In this document: positions 1-9,891 of the stretch, piece by piece
Layout of the letters: each line of letters opens with the position of its first letter
How positions within the stretch are numbered: position 1 is the stretch's first letter
NCBI GenBank assembly: GCA_013151865.1
Contig: JAADHN010000160.1
Span: 38,356 to 102,355 of the forward strand
DNA: 64,000 nucleotides
Reading direction: 5' to 3'
Source of the DNA: Kiritimatiellota bacterium
GTDB taxonomy: Bacteria > Verrucomicrobiota > Lentisphaeria > Oligosphaerales > JAADHN01
Notes under the pieces: model-generated
The model's input: only the letters and a program-made list of their open reading frames with translations
Told to the model about the DNA's origin: nothing
The model's database searches: none
Program-made: the position numbers and the translations under genes

Positions 1-560
1 TAGTCAGGCTGCCAAGGCTCCAATTCTTGCCGACCCGTAATCACGTAACCGGTTGCGGCCGGATTGACCGAGCGGCTCGATGAGTACCGAATCCCCGATT
101 CGAACATGGCCTTGTAGGCATTCTCGCAGATGCCGAAGCAAGGGGCGCGAAAGACCAACGGCGGCTCACCGAACGCACGTTCATAGATCGTTGCCGCTTC
201 CTCGAAGCTCTTTCTCAGGGCCTCAACCGAATGCTCGCGCTCCCACTTCTCGGGTTCTCGGTCGTACGCCTCGAATATCTTCGGTGCGTGGCGGCGAATG
301 CTCTCCTGCGGCGGTCCGAATTCCAGGCAATGATGCGTCAGCCCATGAAGCTGGAAATCGTGGCCGTCGCCCCGGGCACGACGAATGGCATCCATCCAAA
401 ATTCATTCTCGTCGGACGGTCCGTTGGGCGGTTTCGGCACCCAAAAGAATGTGCCGGGAATGGCCATGCCGTTCAGCCACTCCACCACCATCTCGAACCA
501 CTGGACGGCTTGTTTTCCCGGGGCCAATCCCACGTCGTCGCACGTAAAAACAAACTTCAT
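1..560 (-). CDS. Polysaccharide deacetylase (NodB-like), C-terminus cut by window edge
   Basis: The reading frame starts at ATG 560 behind a GGGAGAA ribosome site and stays open for 186 codons to the left window edge, so it is partial. All three classical NodB motifs are visible: the catalytic/metal Asp pair at residues 8-9 (TCDD), the metal-binding H72-x3-H76 (HGLTH), and RAP at 138-140. Family members remove N- or O-acetyl groups from sugars in a metal-dependent reaction. There is no signal peptide; residue 1 begins directly in the first strand of the barrel. It is the last visible gene of a 17-gene minus-strand carbohydrate array. The exact substrate cannot be told from the sequence. Confidence 0.85.
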   Translation of the reverse strand, partial: MKFVFTCDDVGLAPGKQAVQWFEMVVEWLNGMAIPGTFFWVPKPPNGPSDENEFWMDAIRRARGDGHDFQLHGLTHHCLEFGPPQESIRRHAPKIFEAYDREPEKWEREHSVEALRKSFEEAATIYERAFGEPPLVFRAPCFGICENAYKAMFESGIRYSSSRSVNPAATGYVITGRQELEPWQPD

Positions 561-976
561 CCGAGTTCTCCCTTCTTCACTCGTCGGAGCCGAGTTGCCG
601 ACTGTGGGTAACTCCGGCTGCCCGACCGTCGGCCTCCGGTTTTTTCATTCTGAACTTGACACTACCCCAGAATGCACCGTCTCTGGAACACCCAACCGTT
701 GGAGTCCAAACAGCCGAATTCCTTGTCGACAAGCGTGCAACGGTCTCTGCCGTTTCGGCCCGCTCCGGTCCGCGACGCGTTGCCGCGCAGACAAACGGCA
801 AGCCCGGGGTTCCGGGCGTCCGAATCTTTGTGCGATTGCTGCGTGGCGCCTGCGTCCCACGTTGCGAGCAACATGCGGCGGACCGTCTCAGAACAGTTTG
901 GATGGTCTGGCCGGTTTAACAGCGGCAGGGAGTTCGGCTGCGCTCCAGATTGTTTTTGAGATGGGAATACGGCGGG
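561..976. other. Intergenic, no gene seen
   Basis: This is a 416-bp stretch between the deacetylase start and the stop of the GH42-like gene. Open frames here on either strand are short, lack ribosome sites and show no recognisable domain. It probably holds the deacetylase leader; I could not identify a convincing -35/-10 pair or terminator. Confidence 0.5.
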
Positions 977-3874
977 CTACCTGCCGCTTGCCTTTTCAAT
1001 CAGCAGACCACAGACCGACCATCCCCAGCGCCCACCGAATTTCAGGTTCAAGTGATTGTCGGTTACCGACACCGCAAAGCTGCGATGGACGAAGACCCCC
1101 ACCGGCATGGACGTCGGCTTCAACACACGTTTGCCCTCGGCCCATACCTCGGTGGCCGGCAGGTCGCCGTGGGTTGCATCTTCGCCCTCGGCAATGGTCA
1201 CACGATACTCTCCATTGGGTACCGTTGCGACGAATTCGTACGGGACCTCCCCGTAAAGGAAGTCCCGGTGCAAAGGGTCCAGTCCGGATGCGGGATTACG
1301 TTCGAGGCGCCCGATGCCGGACCGCCGCCGACGCTGCCAGATGTGCCGCCAAATGAAATAGGTCGTGTAGCGGTTTCTCCCCCGACTATCGCGGGCCGCG
1401 GGTCGGACAAAACCAAAACCGACTTCGGGATCGTATTGCGTCTCGGATTGGACCGGCTTGAATCCTCCGGCCACCTCCCCCTCTCCAAAGTCGAAGGCCC
1501 AGACCGCCGATTCGGCAAGGTCGATGAACGATTTCCGCGCGGCCTTGCGGACGCCCACGTTGCCCCGAACGAGCGCGTCAAGTTCTCCCTGACTCTGCCG
1601 GAGCAGCAAGGCGGTGAGAACGCCGGCAACTTCGAGGTTGCGTCGCTCATGGGCGATGGCGGCATGTTTGAACTTGTCCAGCAGGCCCGCAGTCGCGGCG
1701 GGGCCGAAATCCGACGCCACACGGATGCGGTCAATGTTCTTTCGCACGCGTGCCAGTTCGTTGGCGATTCGAAGCTCGTCGCCGTTGGTGAAGACCACAA
1801 TCTCGTACAACGTCACGGCGGGCACCGTCACCTTAGCCCAGCCGTCGCCGATCGAGAACGGGAGCGACTTTGTCGGCCCGTCCAACGATATCCACAGGCA
1901 TTTATCGAACACAAGGTCTTTGGGAAGTTTCACGCGAAGTGAGACGTCCTCTGCGCGATGAGCCGCGTTGCGTTTGAGGTCGATGTCGTAGTTCAGGAGG
2001 TGCACGCTGAGCCGGCGTCCGTCGTCTTGACGCCACAGGTTCACCCAAGTCAAGGCCGGTGCGTCGGTCTTCACTATCTCTGCGTCCCGCAACGAGCCCC
2101 GCAACCGCGTTTGCACGCGGGCAAATCGTTCTTCGGACATGTTCATGTAGTTCCTCGCGAGCTTCATAAGCTCGGCGTCGGGCATCTGGTCAACTCGGTC
2201 CGGGAATTGTGCGCGGAGCCCAGCCAGCACAGGCTTGGGCCGGCGCCTGAACCTTTCGGTTCGCGTGCCGGTGTTCCCCCACGCAAGAAGTCGCCCCCCC
2301 CGCTTGACGTATTCGCGAAGAATCGTCGCCTGAGAGTCCGACATGCAGTCCACCCCCGGCAGAATCACGTTCGTGTAGCGCCCGAGGCGGTCCCGTGCCA
2401 CCTTGTCGTCGCGAAACAATGGATGGCGCAGCACGACGATGTCGTAGGGGACGTGCGTCTCTTCCAGGGCCCTTGCGAGAACGGCGAAGGCACTCCCATG
2501 CAGGCATCCGACCTGCAGCGCGGAGAAACTGCGATACAGCAGGGTCGGCACAGAGAAAACCAACGCGACCCGAGCGTAAGAATCGCGCTCCGTGAACAGC
2601 GCTCTGTTTGCCTCTGCGAACCGGTAGAACTTCGCCAGCGTCCGAAACTTCCGGTCGCCCAACCGGAAGAAGGCCCGGTCCCAAGCCGTGTTCCCCGTCG
2701 CCACCGCGCCGTTGGCTTGGGCCTCGGCAAGTTCAATCAGTACAGCGACGGGGACGTTTCTCTCTTTGGGGGGCAGGTGCAGGCCCGCTTTGGCTCCCCA
2801 CGCCCAAACGGGTTTGGCGTAATCCCCGGCGGCTCGTGCAAGCTTGAATCTCAATGTCGTTGCCGCGGATTTCAGACGCGGTTGTTTCGCCACCCAAAAC
2901 GGCAGCGCCCATTTTACAAACGCCTCGGGAGCCACAACATCGACGAGATCGGCAATGACCACCGGGTATGCTCGCCCGCCCCAAATGTTTCCGATGTTTC
3001 CGTAGAAGGGCAGATAGGGCTTCCCCAAGCGCTGCGCCTCGGCTCGGGCCGCGTCGACAATCTCCTTCAGTGCGGCCCGCTGTGCGACGAACTGCGATTC
3101 GATATAGCTCCGAATGAGTTCATCCTCCAGCAGCTCCGCGCGCGTTTTGGCGCGTAACCGTTTTTCCAAGATGTACTTCCGCGCGTCGAATGTGTCGAGG
3201 CGCCTCACGCCCAACCGAGCCAGAGCCCGCGGCGAGTATTTCCGCGCAACGAACTCGCGGAACTTGCGCCGGCACCACTCGCAGAAGTTGCCTTGCCCCT
3301 TGTTGATCGGCTCGCCAAGGTTGTCCTGGCTTATCGCATCAACAAAGGGCACGAGACGGACGATGGCATCCTTCACGGCCCCACGCCACGCGGGCGCGTT
3401 GAGGCACATGAAATACAGGCGCCCTTTCGTTCGCCATGACGGCGTTCCGTCGAGCCGGATCGCGATCCCGTTGCCGCCGAAAAGGCGTTCGACGGTCTCT
3501 CTCGGGGTGTACAGCGCCGCCTGATACTCGCGGCTGCTCTGGGCCCCGACCCGTATGCCTCTGTCGCTGAAGAACGCGCCCGGGTCGATATTGTTGCTGA
3601 AGACGCAATCCACGTAGTCCGGCGAAATCTCGCGAAAGGCCTGTTCGAGACCGTGCTCGTCCAAGCGACCCGCGAACCATTCTTCCGACCACAACCTGGC
3701 CCCACCAAAGTCAGCGGCGAATCCCGGTATTCCGTTGATGGTCACCACACGCGAAGGCCAATCACTGCCTGGACTTGCCGTTCCCCGGCCGTCACACGAC
3801 ATGGGCCAACAGACCGCCGCAAAGAGGCTGACAGCGAGCCGAACAGGTTGCCGTTTTGGTTTGCACCGGTTCAT
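977..3874 (-). CDS. Secreted GH42-like glycosidase with C-terminal carbohydrate-binding domain
   Basis: This 965-residue exported protein has a hydrophobic N-terminus (residues about 10-27). A TIM-barrel-like part contains DNLGEP (about 184-189) followed by a CxxC pair (about 198-201), the layout of GH42 beta-galactosidase-like proteins. A Rossmann-like segment around HVPYDIVVLRH to REYVKRGGRLLAWG resembles the GH42 trimerisation domain. The C-terminus (about 760-965, starting FDFGEGEVAGGF) looks like a malectin/galactose-binding fold that often caps rhamnogalacturonan enzymes. I chose ATG 3874; an in-frame GTG at 3895 directly abuts the upstream TAA but would add residues before the signal peptide. 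A classical NE acid/base pair is not obvious, so activity and substrate are uncertain. Confidence 0.7.
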   Translation of the reverse strand: MNRCKPKRQPVRLAVSLFAAVCWPMSCDGRGTASPGSDWPSRVVTINGIPGFAADFGGARLWSEEWFAGRLDEHGLEQAFREISPDYVDCVFSNNIDPGAFFSDRGIRVGAQSSREYQAALYTPRETVERLFGGNGIAIRLDGTPSWRTKGRLYFMCLNAPAWRGAVKDAIVRLVPFVDAISQDNLGEPINKGQGNFCEWCRRKFREFVARKYSPRALARLGVRRLDTFDARKYILEKRLRAKTRAELLEDELIRSYIESQFVAQRAALKEIVDAARAEAQRLGKPYLPFYGNIGNIWGGRAYPVVIADLVDVVAPEAFVKWALPFWVAKQPRLKSAATTLRFKLARAAGDYAKPVWAWGAKAGLHLPPKERNVPVAVLIELAEAQANGAVATGNTAWDRAFFRLGDRKFRTLAKFYRFAEANRALFTERDSYARVALVFSVPTLLYRSFSALQVGCLHGSAFAVLARALEETHVPYDIVVLRHPLFRDDKVARDRLGRYTNVILPGVDCMSDSQATILREYVKRGGRLLAWGNTGTRTERFRRRPKPVLAGLRAQFPDRVDQMPDAELMKLARNYMNMSEERFARVQTRLRGSLRDAEIVKTDAPALTWVNLWRQDDGRRLSVHLLNYDIDLKRNAAHRAEDVSLRVKLPKDLVFDKCLWISLDGPTKSLPFSIGDGWAKVTVPAVTLYEIVVFTNGDELRIANELARVRKNIDRIRVASDFGPAATAGLLDKFKHAAIAHERRNLEVAGVLTALLLRQSQGELDALVRGNVGVRKAARKSFIDLAESAVWAFDFGEGEVAGGFKPVQSETQYDPEVGFGFVRPAARDSRGRNRYTTYFIWRHIWQRRRRSGIGRLERNPASGLDPLHRDFLYGEVPYEFVATVPNGEYRVTIAEGEDATHGDLPATEVWAEGKRVLKPTSMPVGVFVHRSFAVSVTDNHLNLKFGGRWGWSVCGLLIEKASGR

Positions 3875-3895
3875 GTTCCCACGCCCTTTTGGCAC

Positions 3896-6190
3896 TTACG
3901 GCGCAACTTCGACAAACGTTGATTCGCCCGGCGCCAGTGCGAGCTTGATCGGACGCGGTTTTCCTGCCACGACGCCGAGCCTCTGCACGGCCCCCTCGCC
4001 GTACCGCCCGACGGAATAAGTGACTCCCGCCAGAGGCGGAACGAGTTTCACCTCGAACTCGACCGGTTTCCGGGCGATATTCACAAACGCGTAACCGTAT
4101 CCGACTTTGCCGTCGGGCGCCTCGCCCGGCGGCACGGGCGGATACTCGTACGCACCCTGCAGAATCGCCGGAAAACTGATCTCCTTGGCTTTCTTGGTTT
4201 GCCAATTCCAGAAGCGCACTCGAGTCCGGGGGACGCGTATCTCGACGGGAGGCAGCATCTTTCCCATCATCAAATAGTCCGCCCCGGGACTGCGCAGCAC
4301 GGCGGCGATGCCTCGCATCATCTTCAACTGATGCTTTTCGAGTTCCTGCGGCGCCGGCCACGGCGAAGTGCTCCAATTGGACAGCGCCAACATCTTGCCC
4401 CGGACAAAATTCATCGCGTGAAGCAACTCCGCGGGGCGGCTTCGCCTTTTCGTGTTGAAAACCAGAGGGGAGCCCTGTCCGAGATAGCCGAGGGCGTACT
4501 CATGATAGAGGTATGTGAACAACGGCACTCCTCTCTGCGCCGGACCGCCCCGCGGCCAGCGGTACTCGGCGTTGTCGCGGGCGTGATACGCGGACAGCAC
4601 CTGGAGATAGAACTCGCCCGGTTCTTCGATGGTCAGGGCATAATCGTTGTCCCGCGCGAGGCCCTGCTTGAGCGCCGCCTCGAACAGCTTGTGGTACCCC
4701 CACGCCTGGTAGTTGCCCCCGCCGGGTGGGTGACCATGATCGCTCGAATAGCACACCGGTTGGCCGCCCCCGACCGATTCGAATTGAGTGACCGTAACGC
4801 CCAGGTCCTGAATCCTGGCGCAGATATCGAGCATCATCTTGTGGGTGCGCCGGTCGGCCGCACAGAGGTACGCGTACCGACCGACCCGCTTGGCGGGATC
4901 GCCGGACACGAGGGTGTCTCCGTTCGGGCCCACGACGGCAAAGGATTCGCCTTCACGTCGAAAGCACTCCCAGTCGTCGTAGTTTCCGAGGGGCGGCTTT
5001 CTCGCCAGTGTCCAATACAGCCCCCCACACAGGAATACGACGGATCGGTTGCCGCCCTCCGTGAGCGCGCGCGTCATCGCCGTGAAGCGCTCGCGCCCAC
5101 CGAATGGCGGAAAATAGTGGGGCGAAATGTAGTAGCCCTTTCCCTGCCACCCCGCCAACAATACGACGGCGGGTCGCGTGAAATAGTTCGTGTAGGCTTG
5201 TGCGCTTTCGGGCACGGATTCAAATGCGGCTGACACGTCGCCGCGATGCCCGCCCACCAGACCGCGCAAACTGAACGTCAGACTCATGGGGGCCTTTTTC
5301 AACCAGCCGGGGATATCCGCACGTTCAACGATTCTCTTCTTGCACCAGTGCTGCTTCACCGCCCACGTTTTATACATATCGGCGGCGGCGTACCACGCCC
5401 TCCCCCGAAACGGCGCGAGAACAACATCGTAAGGCTGTTCGTAGTCGTTGCCCGGCCCATCCACCGGGAAATGGGTCGCAAGCAGCGCGACGCCCGTTTT
5501 AGTCCGTTTGACCGTGAAGGACTTCTTGTAGCCCTGCGCATCGTAAACGGCGTAATAGAGGCCCGCCTCCGAACCAAGCCCGGCCGCCATGATCTGAGCC
5601 GACGCGCTCCCGGGATACAGCAGTTCCTTACGATACCCCGCCCGAAGGTTCTGCCCGGGTTTCTCGATCACACAGCCGTCGCAAGCAGGGAGGAGAACAT
5701 AGTCGGCAGAATCCGACACCTCGACCACCGGAAACATGATCTTGCGAATGTTGAGGTCGGACGTGTTTTCGATACGGATGCGCCATCGCGCCAGCGGCGA
5801 CCCCGTCTCGACAGTACACGTAATCGTCACGGTCAGCGGGAAAGGCGCGTCGTGCCGGTTGACAATGGTCACCACGCCGTTCTTGCTGGCAGCAGTCGAC
5901 TTCTTGGCCTGATCGCTCGCGATGCGGCGCAAGTTGCCCTGCCCGTCCACCGCCTCAATGTTGTAGAGACTCCGATCGCCGGCCGCCGTCGATGCCAGGT
6001 TTCGGCCGGACGCTTTCCACACGAACTCGGCCAGCGCCCCCTTTCTCGACGTGTCGATACCGACTCGTACGCGGCCGTTCTCAGCGATGACGAGCCTTTT
6101 GCCGCGAGACGCGTCAGCCTGCCGGGCCTTGACGGCAACGGGGCACACGGCAACTGCCGTTACCAACAGAAGCGTCTTGAGCGCGTTCAC
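3896..6190 (-). CDS. DUF6259-like secreted protein, paralogue 1
   Basis: A 764-residue exported protein, one of three paralogues in the window (others at 13234-15519 and 26426-28687). The N-terminal half is a beta-sandwich-like region, followed by a TIM-barrel-like half. Hallmarks shared by all three are W.VKQHWCK (end of the sandwich), a FPP..G.E.F loop, GGLYW, an acidic strand end (TQFES here), CY....GHP.G, an EE/EGE cluster, and YLYHEY. GTG 6190 is chosen because it has GGGAGA upstream and starts a clean signal peptide (residues 1-20). An alternative ATG at 6328 overlaps the upstream stop as ATGA but would add 46 residues that do not look like a signal. The fold suggests an uncharacterised glycosidase; the activity is unknown. 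Confidence 0.7.
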   Translation of the reverse strand: MNALKTLLLVTAVAVCPVAVKARQADASRGKRLVIAENGRVRVGIDTSRKGALAEFVWKASGRNLASTAAGDRSLYNIEAVDGQGNLRRIASDQAKKSTAASKNGVVTIVNRHDAPFPLTVTITCTVETGSPLARWRIRIENTSDLNIRKIMFPVVEVSDSADYVLLPACDGCVIEKPGQNLRAGYRKELLYPGSASAQIMAAGLGSEAGLYYAVYDAQGYKKSFTVKRTKTGVALLATHFPVDGPGNDYEQPYDVVLAPFRGRAWYAAADMYKTWAVKQHWCKKRIVERADIPGWLKKAPMSLTFSLRGLVGGHRGDVSAAFESVPESAQAYTNYFTRPAVVLLAGWQGKGYYISPHYFPPFGGRERFTAMTRALTEGGNRSVVFLCGGLYWTLARKPPLGNYDDWECFRREGESFAVVGPNGDTLVSGDPAKRVGRYAYLCAADRRTHKMMLDICARIQDLGVTVTQFESVGGGQPVCYSSDHGHPPGGGNYQAWGYHKLFEAALKQGLARDNDYALTIEEPGEFYLQVLSAYHARDNAEYRWPRGGPAQRGVPLFTYLYHEYALGYLGQGSPLVFNTKRRSRPAELLHAMNFVRGKMLALSNWSTSPWPAPQELEKHQLKMMRGIAAVLRSPGADYLMMGKMLPPVEIRVPRTRVRFWNWQTKKAKEISFPAILQGAYEYPPVPPGEAPDGKVGYGYAFVNIARKPVEFEVKLVPPLAGVTYSVGRYGEGAVQRLGVVAGKPRPIKLALAPGESTFVEVAP

Positions 6191-6324
6191 ATTCAGGGAT
6201 CTCCCATGTGGCCAGCCTGTTCGCCGACACGACGGGCCATAAGCCCATATAAAGGGACCAAAACACGTTATTGGCGGCGACGAAGAGCGCAGCCGACGTC
6301 GGGCCGCGGCTCTCTTCGCCCCAT

Positions 6325-9300
6325 TCATTTGGACTGTACCGGACGAATCCGCCCGTTGGAGTCGATCTCAATCCGCAATATGGCGGGTCTCTCTCGAAAC
6401 GGGGCCGCTTTGTCGTTGCCGAAGAATGTGGCCCACCACTTTCCATCACGGTCTTTGAACAGCGTGTTGTGCCCCCCATGAGGAATGGCTAGATAACGGT
6501 CGCCGTAGGGGCCGTAGAGATTGTCGGAACTGGCAATCATAGAGTCATATGTTCTGCCGGGCCCTTTTCCATTGAACTCTGCGCAAACCAGAAGATATCT
6601 CGACCCCATCTTCGTCAGGAAGGCCCCCTCGAATCCCACATGCTTGTAATTGCGGGGTTTCAGTTGCCGTGATTTCTCCGCCAACCCGCTCATATCCTCG
6701 GTCATCCGGGCAATCTTGCCGTTTCCGTGGAGGAAGTACACCGTACCATCGTCATCCTGGAACAGAGAGGCGTCGATTCCAAAAGTCAGCGGCCCGTCTT
6801 GCTTCACATCCACGTATGGGCCTTCAGGCTTTCCCGTGAGGCTTTTGAGTAATCCTGTTCCTCCCATTGTGTTGGGTTCAGTGTCAGGGTAATTCATACT
6901 GTAGGGAATCCAGAATGTGCCGTTGAGGTAATGGATCTCGGGAGCCCAGACCGCGCGTCTGCCTTTCACGAATCCCTTCTGCCATGTCCCGTCTTTTTCA
7001 ATGCTCCACACCAGCCCCAAGGGCGCCCATTTCTTCAGATCTTTTGATTTCCACAGACGTACCCCGTCATTGGTCCTCCACCACGTCGGATGCCCCGTGG
7101 TTCCCGTCAGGTAGTACGTGCCATTTGGTCCCAGACAGATCGAGGTGTCGCGCATGGGGTAATCGAAGAGAGGCTTGATTGGCGGCAGGCTGGGGACGGC
7201 TCTCCCCGAGGAAGGCTGTCCTTTCTCCCGGCCTGCCAGCGCCTGCCCGATTGCATCGATCCGTTCGGCATCGCCGACCAAGTAAAGCGGCTCGTCTCCG
7301 ATACGGCGAAATGCGTTGAGTCGTTTGCCCATCATGTTGTACTTGGAGACTCCTTTCGTGAGCGCATGCAGCGTCCGGCTCAGGGGGACGACGGACTTGT
7401 CCGCCCAAACGATCAGAACCTTGTCCTTGTCTCGCTTGAAAGTATACGCGAAGACCGGTCCGGTCTCGCTCACAGGCACCCCGGCCCGTGTGCCGGGGCG
7501 CAGGAACCATGACATGGCGTTGGCGGCGACGAAGAACTTGTATGGCCTGGGACCGTAGTCGAAAAGCATGTCGAAGGGCGTGGCGTGCCGGCGATTCATA
7601 CCGATCGGCCACGTTCGCTGGTGAAAGAAGACCTTGCTCGTGCCGTGGCTGAAGAGAATGGTAAGGTACTTGATGTTATAGGCGGTCGCGGTCCTCTCGT
7701 CGCCGTTGGCGAGGTAGTGGTTGAAGCCGGCGTACTCGTAAGCCGGATTGTCGTTCGAGTATTTACCGTACTCGGTGACCCAGATGTCCATCTCCGCTTG
7801 GTGGTCTTTCAGAAATCTTTCTATACGCCGGGTCTGGGCCAGGAAACGCTCCGAACTGTTGAACAGGGGATACGTGTGTTCGCTCAGAATGTCCGCGAGT
7901 CGGGCCGCTCGAGCGTTGGCCCGCTCATGGTCTCCGAAGTAGACCAGACCGCAGCGTGCCACTTTCTGGTCCGCACCCGCTCTGGCGGCTTCCTGCTTGA
8001 CGATGTTGAGGAATCCGTTGTACTTCTCCTCGACTTTCCAGTTCACGGTCTTGCCGCGGTAGGGTTCGTTGAGGACCTCCCAGACGTGGGCCCTGTCGTG
8101 GTACCGTTCGATGCACTGGCGGACATAACGACGGAAATCGTCCATGTTCCGGGGCAAATACCACAAGTCCTCGAACGCGTCTCCCAACCGCTTGCCGCGC
8201 GCTTCGGGAGGACCGGAGCCGGCCCAGCCGGAAGAAGGATCGGGCAGGATCGCCAGAACTCGCAAGTCGAGCCGTGCGGCGCGGCCGAACAGCATTTCCG
8301 GCCCGGCAAAGTCCCATTTGCCTTTCTGCGGCTCGACATTGTCCCACTTGAGCGTCCAATCCCGCACCCAGAAGACGCCTGCGTCCCGAGCCAAGACCTG
8401 CAGCAGGTCCGAATAGTAGGGGTGATTGGTGCCGAAGCGAGCGCCCCGGTTGCCGAAGGTTCTCGCGTAAGGATAGATGATGACGAACGGCGCCTCTGTG
8501 CTGAACTTGAATCCGTCTCCCTTCACAGTGGCCATCAATTTGTAGCAACCGTTTGCCGAAATCGGCAGCGTGAGGCGGCGCGGTCCGGGTTTCTCCGTCA
8601 GCCCGAAGTTCCTTCGATAGACCGCCTGCCCACGATAGTCGATCGCCTTCACTTCCACGCCGGCCCGCGCGCCACGGGCGGTGAAGGAGGCCTCAACGTC
8701 GAAGAGGACCGGTTCGCCTGCATAATAGATGCCGCCCGGCCTCTTCGGATGGAACGCGAGTTCTATGGGATATTTCGCTGTGTACACGGTGGCGCGCCCG
8801 CCTCTCTCAAGCTGAACCGCGTCCACCCACAACGCTTTGGGAGAATCCGCCGTGCTCGATGCGATTTGCGCAAACCCGAAGATGTCTTTGGCCGTAAACG
8901 TGAGTGTTTGGCGCCGCCACCGGTCCGTCACGTCGACGCCCCGAATACTGCGGGCGCCGGTCATGAAATAGACGCCGAGTTCCGCTTTCAGGTTTTTCCC
9001 ATCCGACCGAAGATACGCCGATAGTGTGTACTTCGCCCCCTTCTCGAGTCTCAACCATCCATCGGTTGCCAGCTTGACCTCCGGGAAAACAAACTTGCGT
9101 GGTATTGGATAATCCGTGTAGCCCGCGGGGAGGTCGTTGCGATTGAGATCGATTCTCGCGGACGCACGACCATGTCGGGCCTGAGTGTGGTCGAGCTTGA
9201 CGACGTTGTGGTCGAACCCCTCCGTGCCCCAGCCGTCGACTCCGACCTCGAAGCTGCTGTTCCAAACGATGTTTTTCCGCCGGTCCGGCTTTCTCTCGCG

Positions 9301-9891
9301 CTCCATCTTGCGACGGATGGGATTCAATTCGAACGCGCTTCGCGTGGTTTCGGTTACACGAATGTCGGACAAATACAACGTGCCGACTTCATTGAAGTAG
9401 ATCTCGAAGCGCGCCTCGGAACAGTCCGACCGAGGCGTCACGACGAGTTCCACTTTCTCCCACCGGTCCGAGACGGGAACAGGAGTCCTGATGATTGTGC
9501 CCCACGGCTGCAGCCGCATGATGGCCACCATGACCTGTGCGGCCACCATCCCTTCCTTTCTTGCCCGGAATGAAATGTAGAGGTTCTGATTCTTCTTCGT
9601 GGTCACCGTTCGGTCTTGCATGAGGATGGCCCAGCCGGTCGGGGTGTCTTCCGGGAACCTGGTGCACTCGATCTTGGCAGCCCGTTTGCCTCCCGCCCCC
9701 TTCACCGCCGACCAACGCCCCTCGACACCTTCACCACCGAACGCGGCCCGCCAGTGTCTCGGCTTGCCGTCCTTGCCCAAATCCGAGAAATCTCCGTTGC
9801 GGACAAGGTTCGGCCCGTCCGCCAAGGCGCAGGCGGCGAGCAATGCAAGAAACAACACAGGGGCGAATCGAACGGCATTTGTCTTTCTCAT
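6325..9891 (-). CDS. Two-module secreted glycosidase: two CBM-like domains, clan GH-A domain, GH43-like propeller
   Basis: The protein has 1188 residues with a signal peptide (1-24) and ATG 9891 behind AGGAG. Two carbohydrate-binding-like jelly rolls (about 26-185 and 205-365) are followed by a linker domain (370-475). A clan GH-A barrel (about 480-790) has acid/base E609 in WEVLNEP and nucleophile E707 in WVTEYG. A C-terminal five-bladed GH43-like propeller (about 903-1188) has the three expected acids: D915 (MRDTS), D1040 (GIDAS) and E1088 (FEGAF). Both modules therefore look catalytically intact. It may cut a backbone and a side chain of the same glycan, for example an arabino- or xylo-substituted polymer; the specificity is inferred. 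The stop overlaps a possible ATG of the next gene. Confidence 0.8.
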   Translation of the reverse strand: MRKTNAVRFAPVLFLALLAACALADGPNLVRNGDFSDLGKDGKPRHWRAAFGGEGVEGRWSAVKGAGGKRAAKIECTRFPEDTPTGWAILMQDRTVTTKKNQNLYISFRARKEGMVAAQVMVAIMRLQPWGTIIRTPVPVSDRWEKVELVVTPRSDCSEARFEIYFNEVGTLYLSDIRVTETTRSAFELNPIRRKMERERKPDRRKNIVWNSSFEVGVDGWGTEGFDHNVVKLDHTQARHGRASARIDLNRNDLPAGYTDYPIPRKFVFPEVKLATDGWLRLEKGAKYTLSAYLRSDGKNLKAELGVYFMTGARSIRGVDVTDRWRRQTLTFTAKDIFGFAQIASSTADSPKALWVDAVQLERGGRATVYTAKYPIELAFHPKRPGGIYYAGEPVLFDVEASFTARGARAGVEVKAIDYRGQAVYRRNFGLTEKPGPRRLTLPISANGCYKLMATVKGDGFKFSTEAPFVIIYPYARTFGNRGARFGTNHPYYSDLLQVLARDAGVFWVRDWTLKWDNVEPQKGKWDFAGPEMLFGRAARLDLRVLAILPDPSSGWAGSGPPEARGKRLGDAFEDLWYLPRNMDDFRRYVRQCIERYHDRAHVWEVLNEPYRGKTVNWKVEEKYNGFLNIVKQEAARAGADQKVARCGLVYFGDHERANARAARLADILSEHTYPLFNSSERFLAQTRRIERFLKDHQAEMDIWVTEYGKYSNDNPAYEYAGFNHYLANGDERTATAYNIKYLTILFSHGTSKVFFHQRTWPIGMNRRHATPFDMLFDYGPRPYKFFVAANAMSWFLRPGTRAGVPVSETGPVFAYTFKRDKDKVLIVWADKSVVPLSRTLHALTKGVSKYNMMGKRLNAFRRIGDEPLYLVGDAERIDAIGQALAGREKGQPSSGRAVPSLPPIKPLFDYPMRDTSICLGPNGTYYLTGTTGHPTWWRTNDGVRLWKSKDLKKWAPLGLVWSIEKDGTWQKGFVKGRRAVWAPEIHYLNGTFWIPYSMNYPDTEPNTMGGTGLLKSLTGKPEGPYVDVKQDGPLTFGIDASLFQDDDGTVYFLHGNGKIARMTEDMSGLAEKSRQLKPRNYKHVGFEGAFLTKMGSRYLLVCAEFNGKGPGRTYDSMIASSDNLYGPYGDRYLAIPHGGHNTLFKDRDGKWWATFFGNDKAAPFRERPAILRIEIDSNGRIRPVQSK

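Noticed and set aside
385..9024. Long plus-strand open frames opposite the left-end glycosidase genes (for example 1958-3157, 4199-5233, 7585-9024)
   Set aside because: They lie antisense to clearly domain-bearing minus-strand genes, have no known domain or consistent ribosome site, and arise from high GC content.
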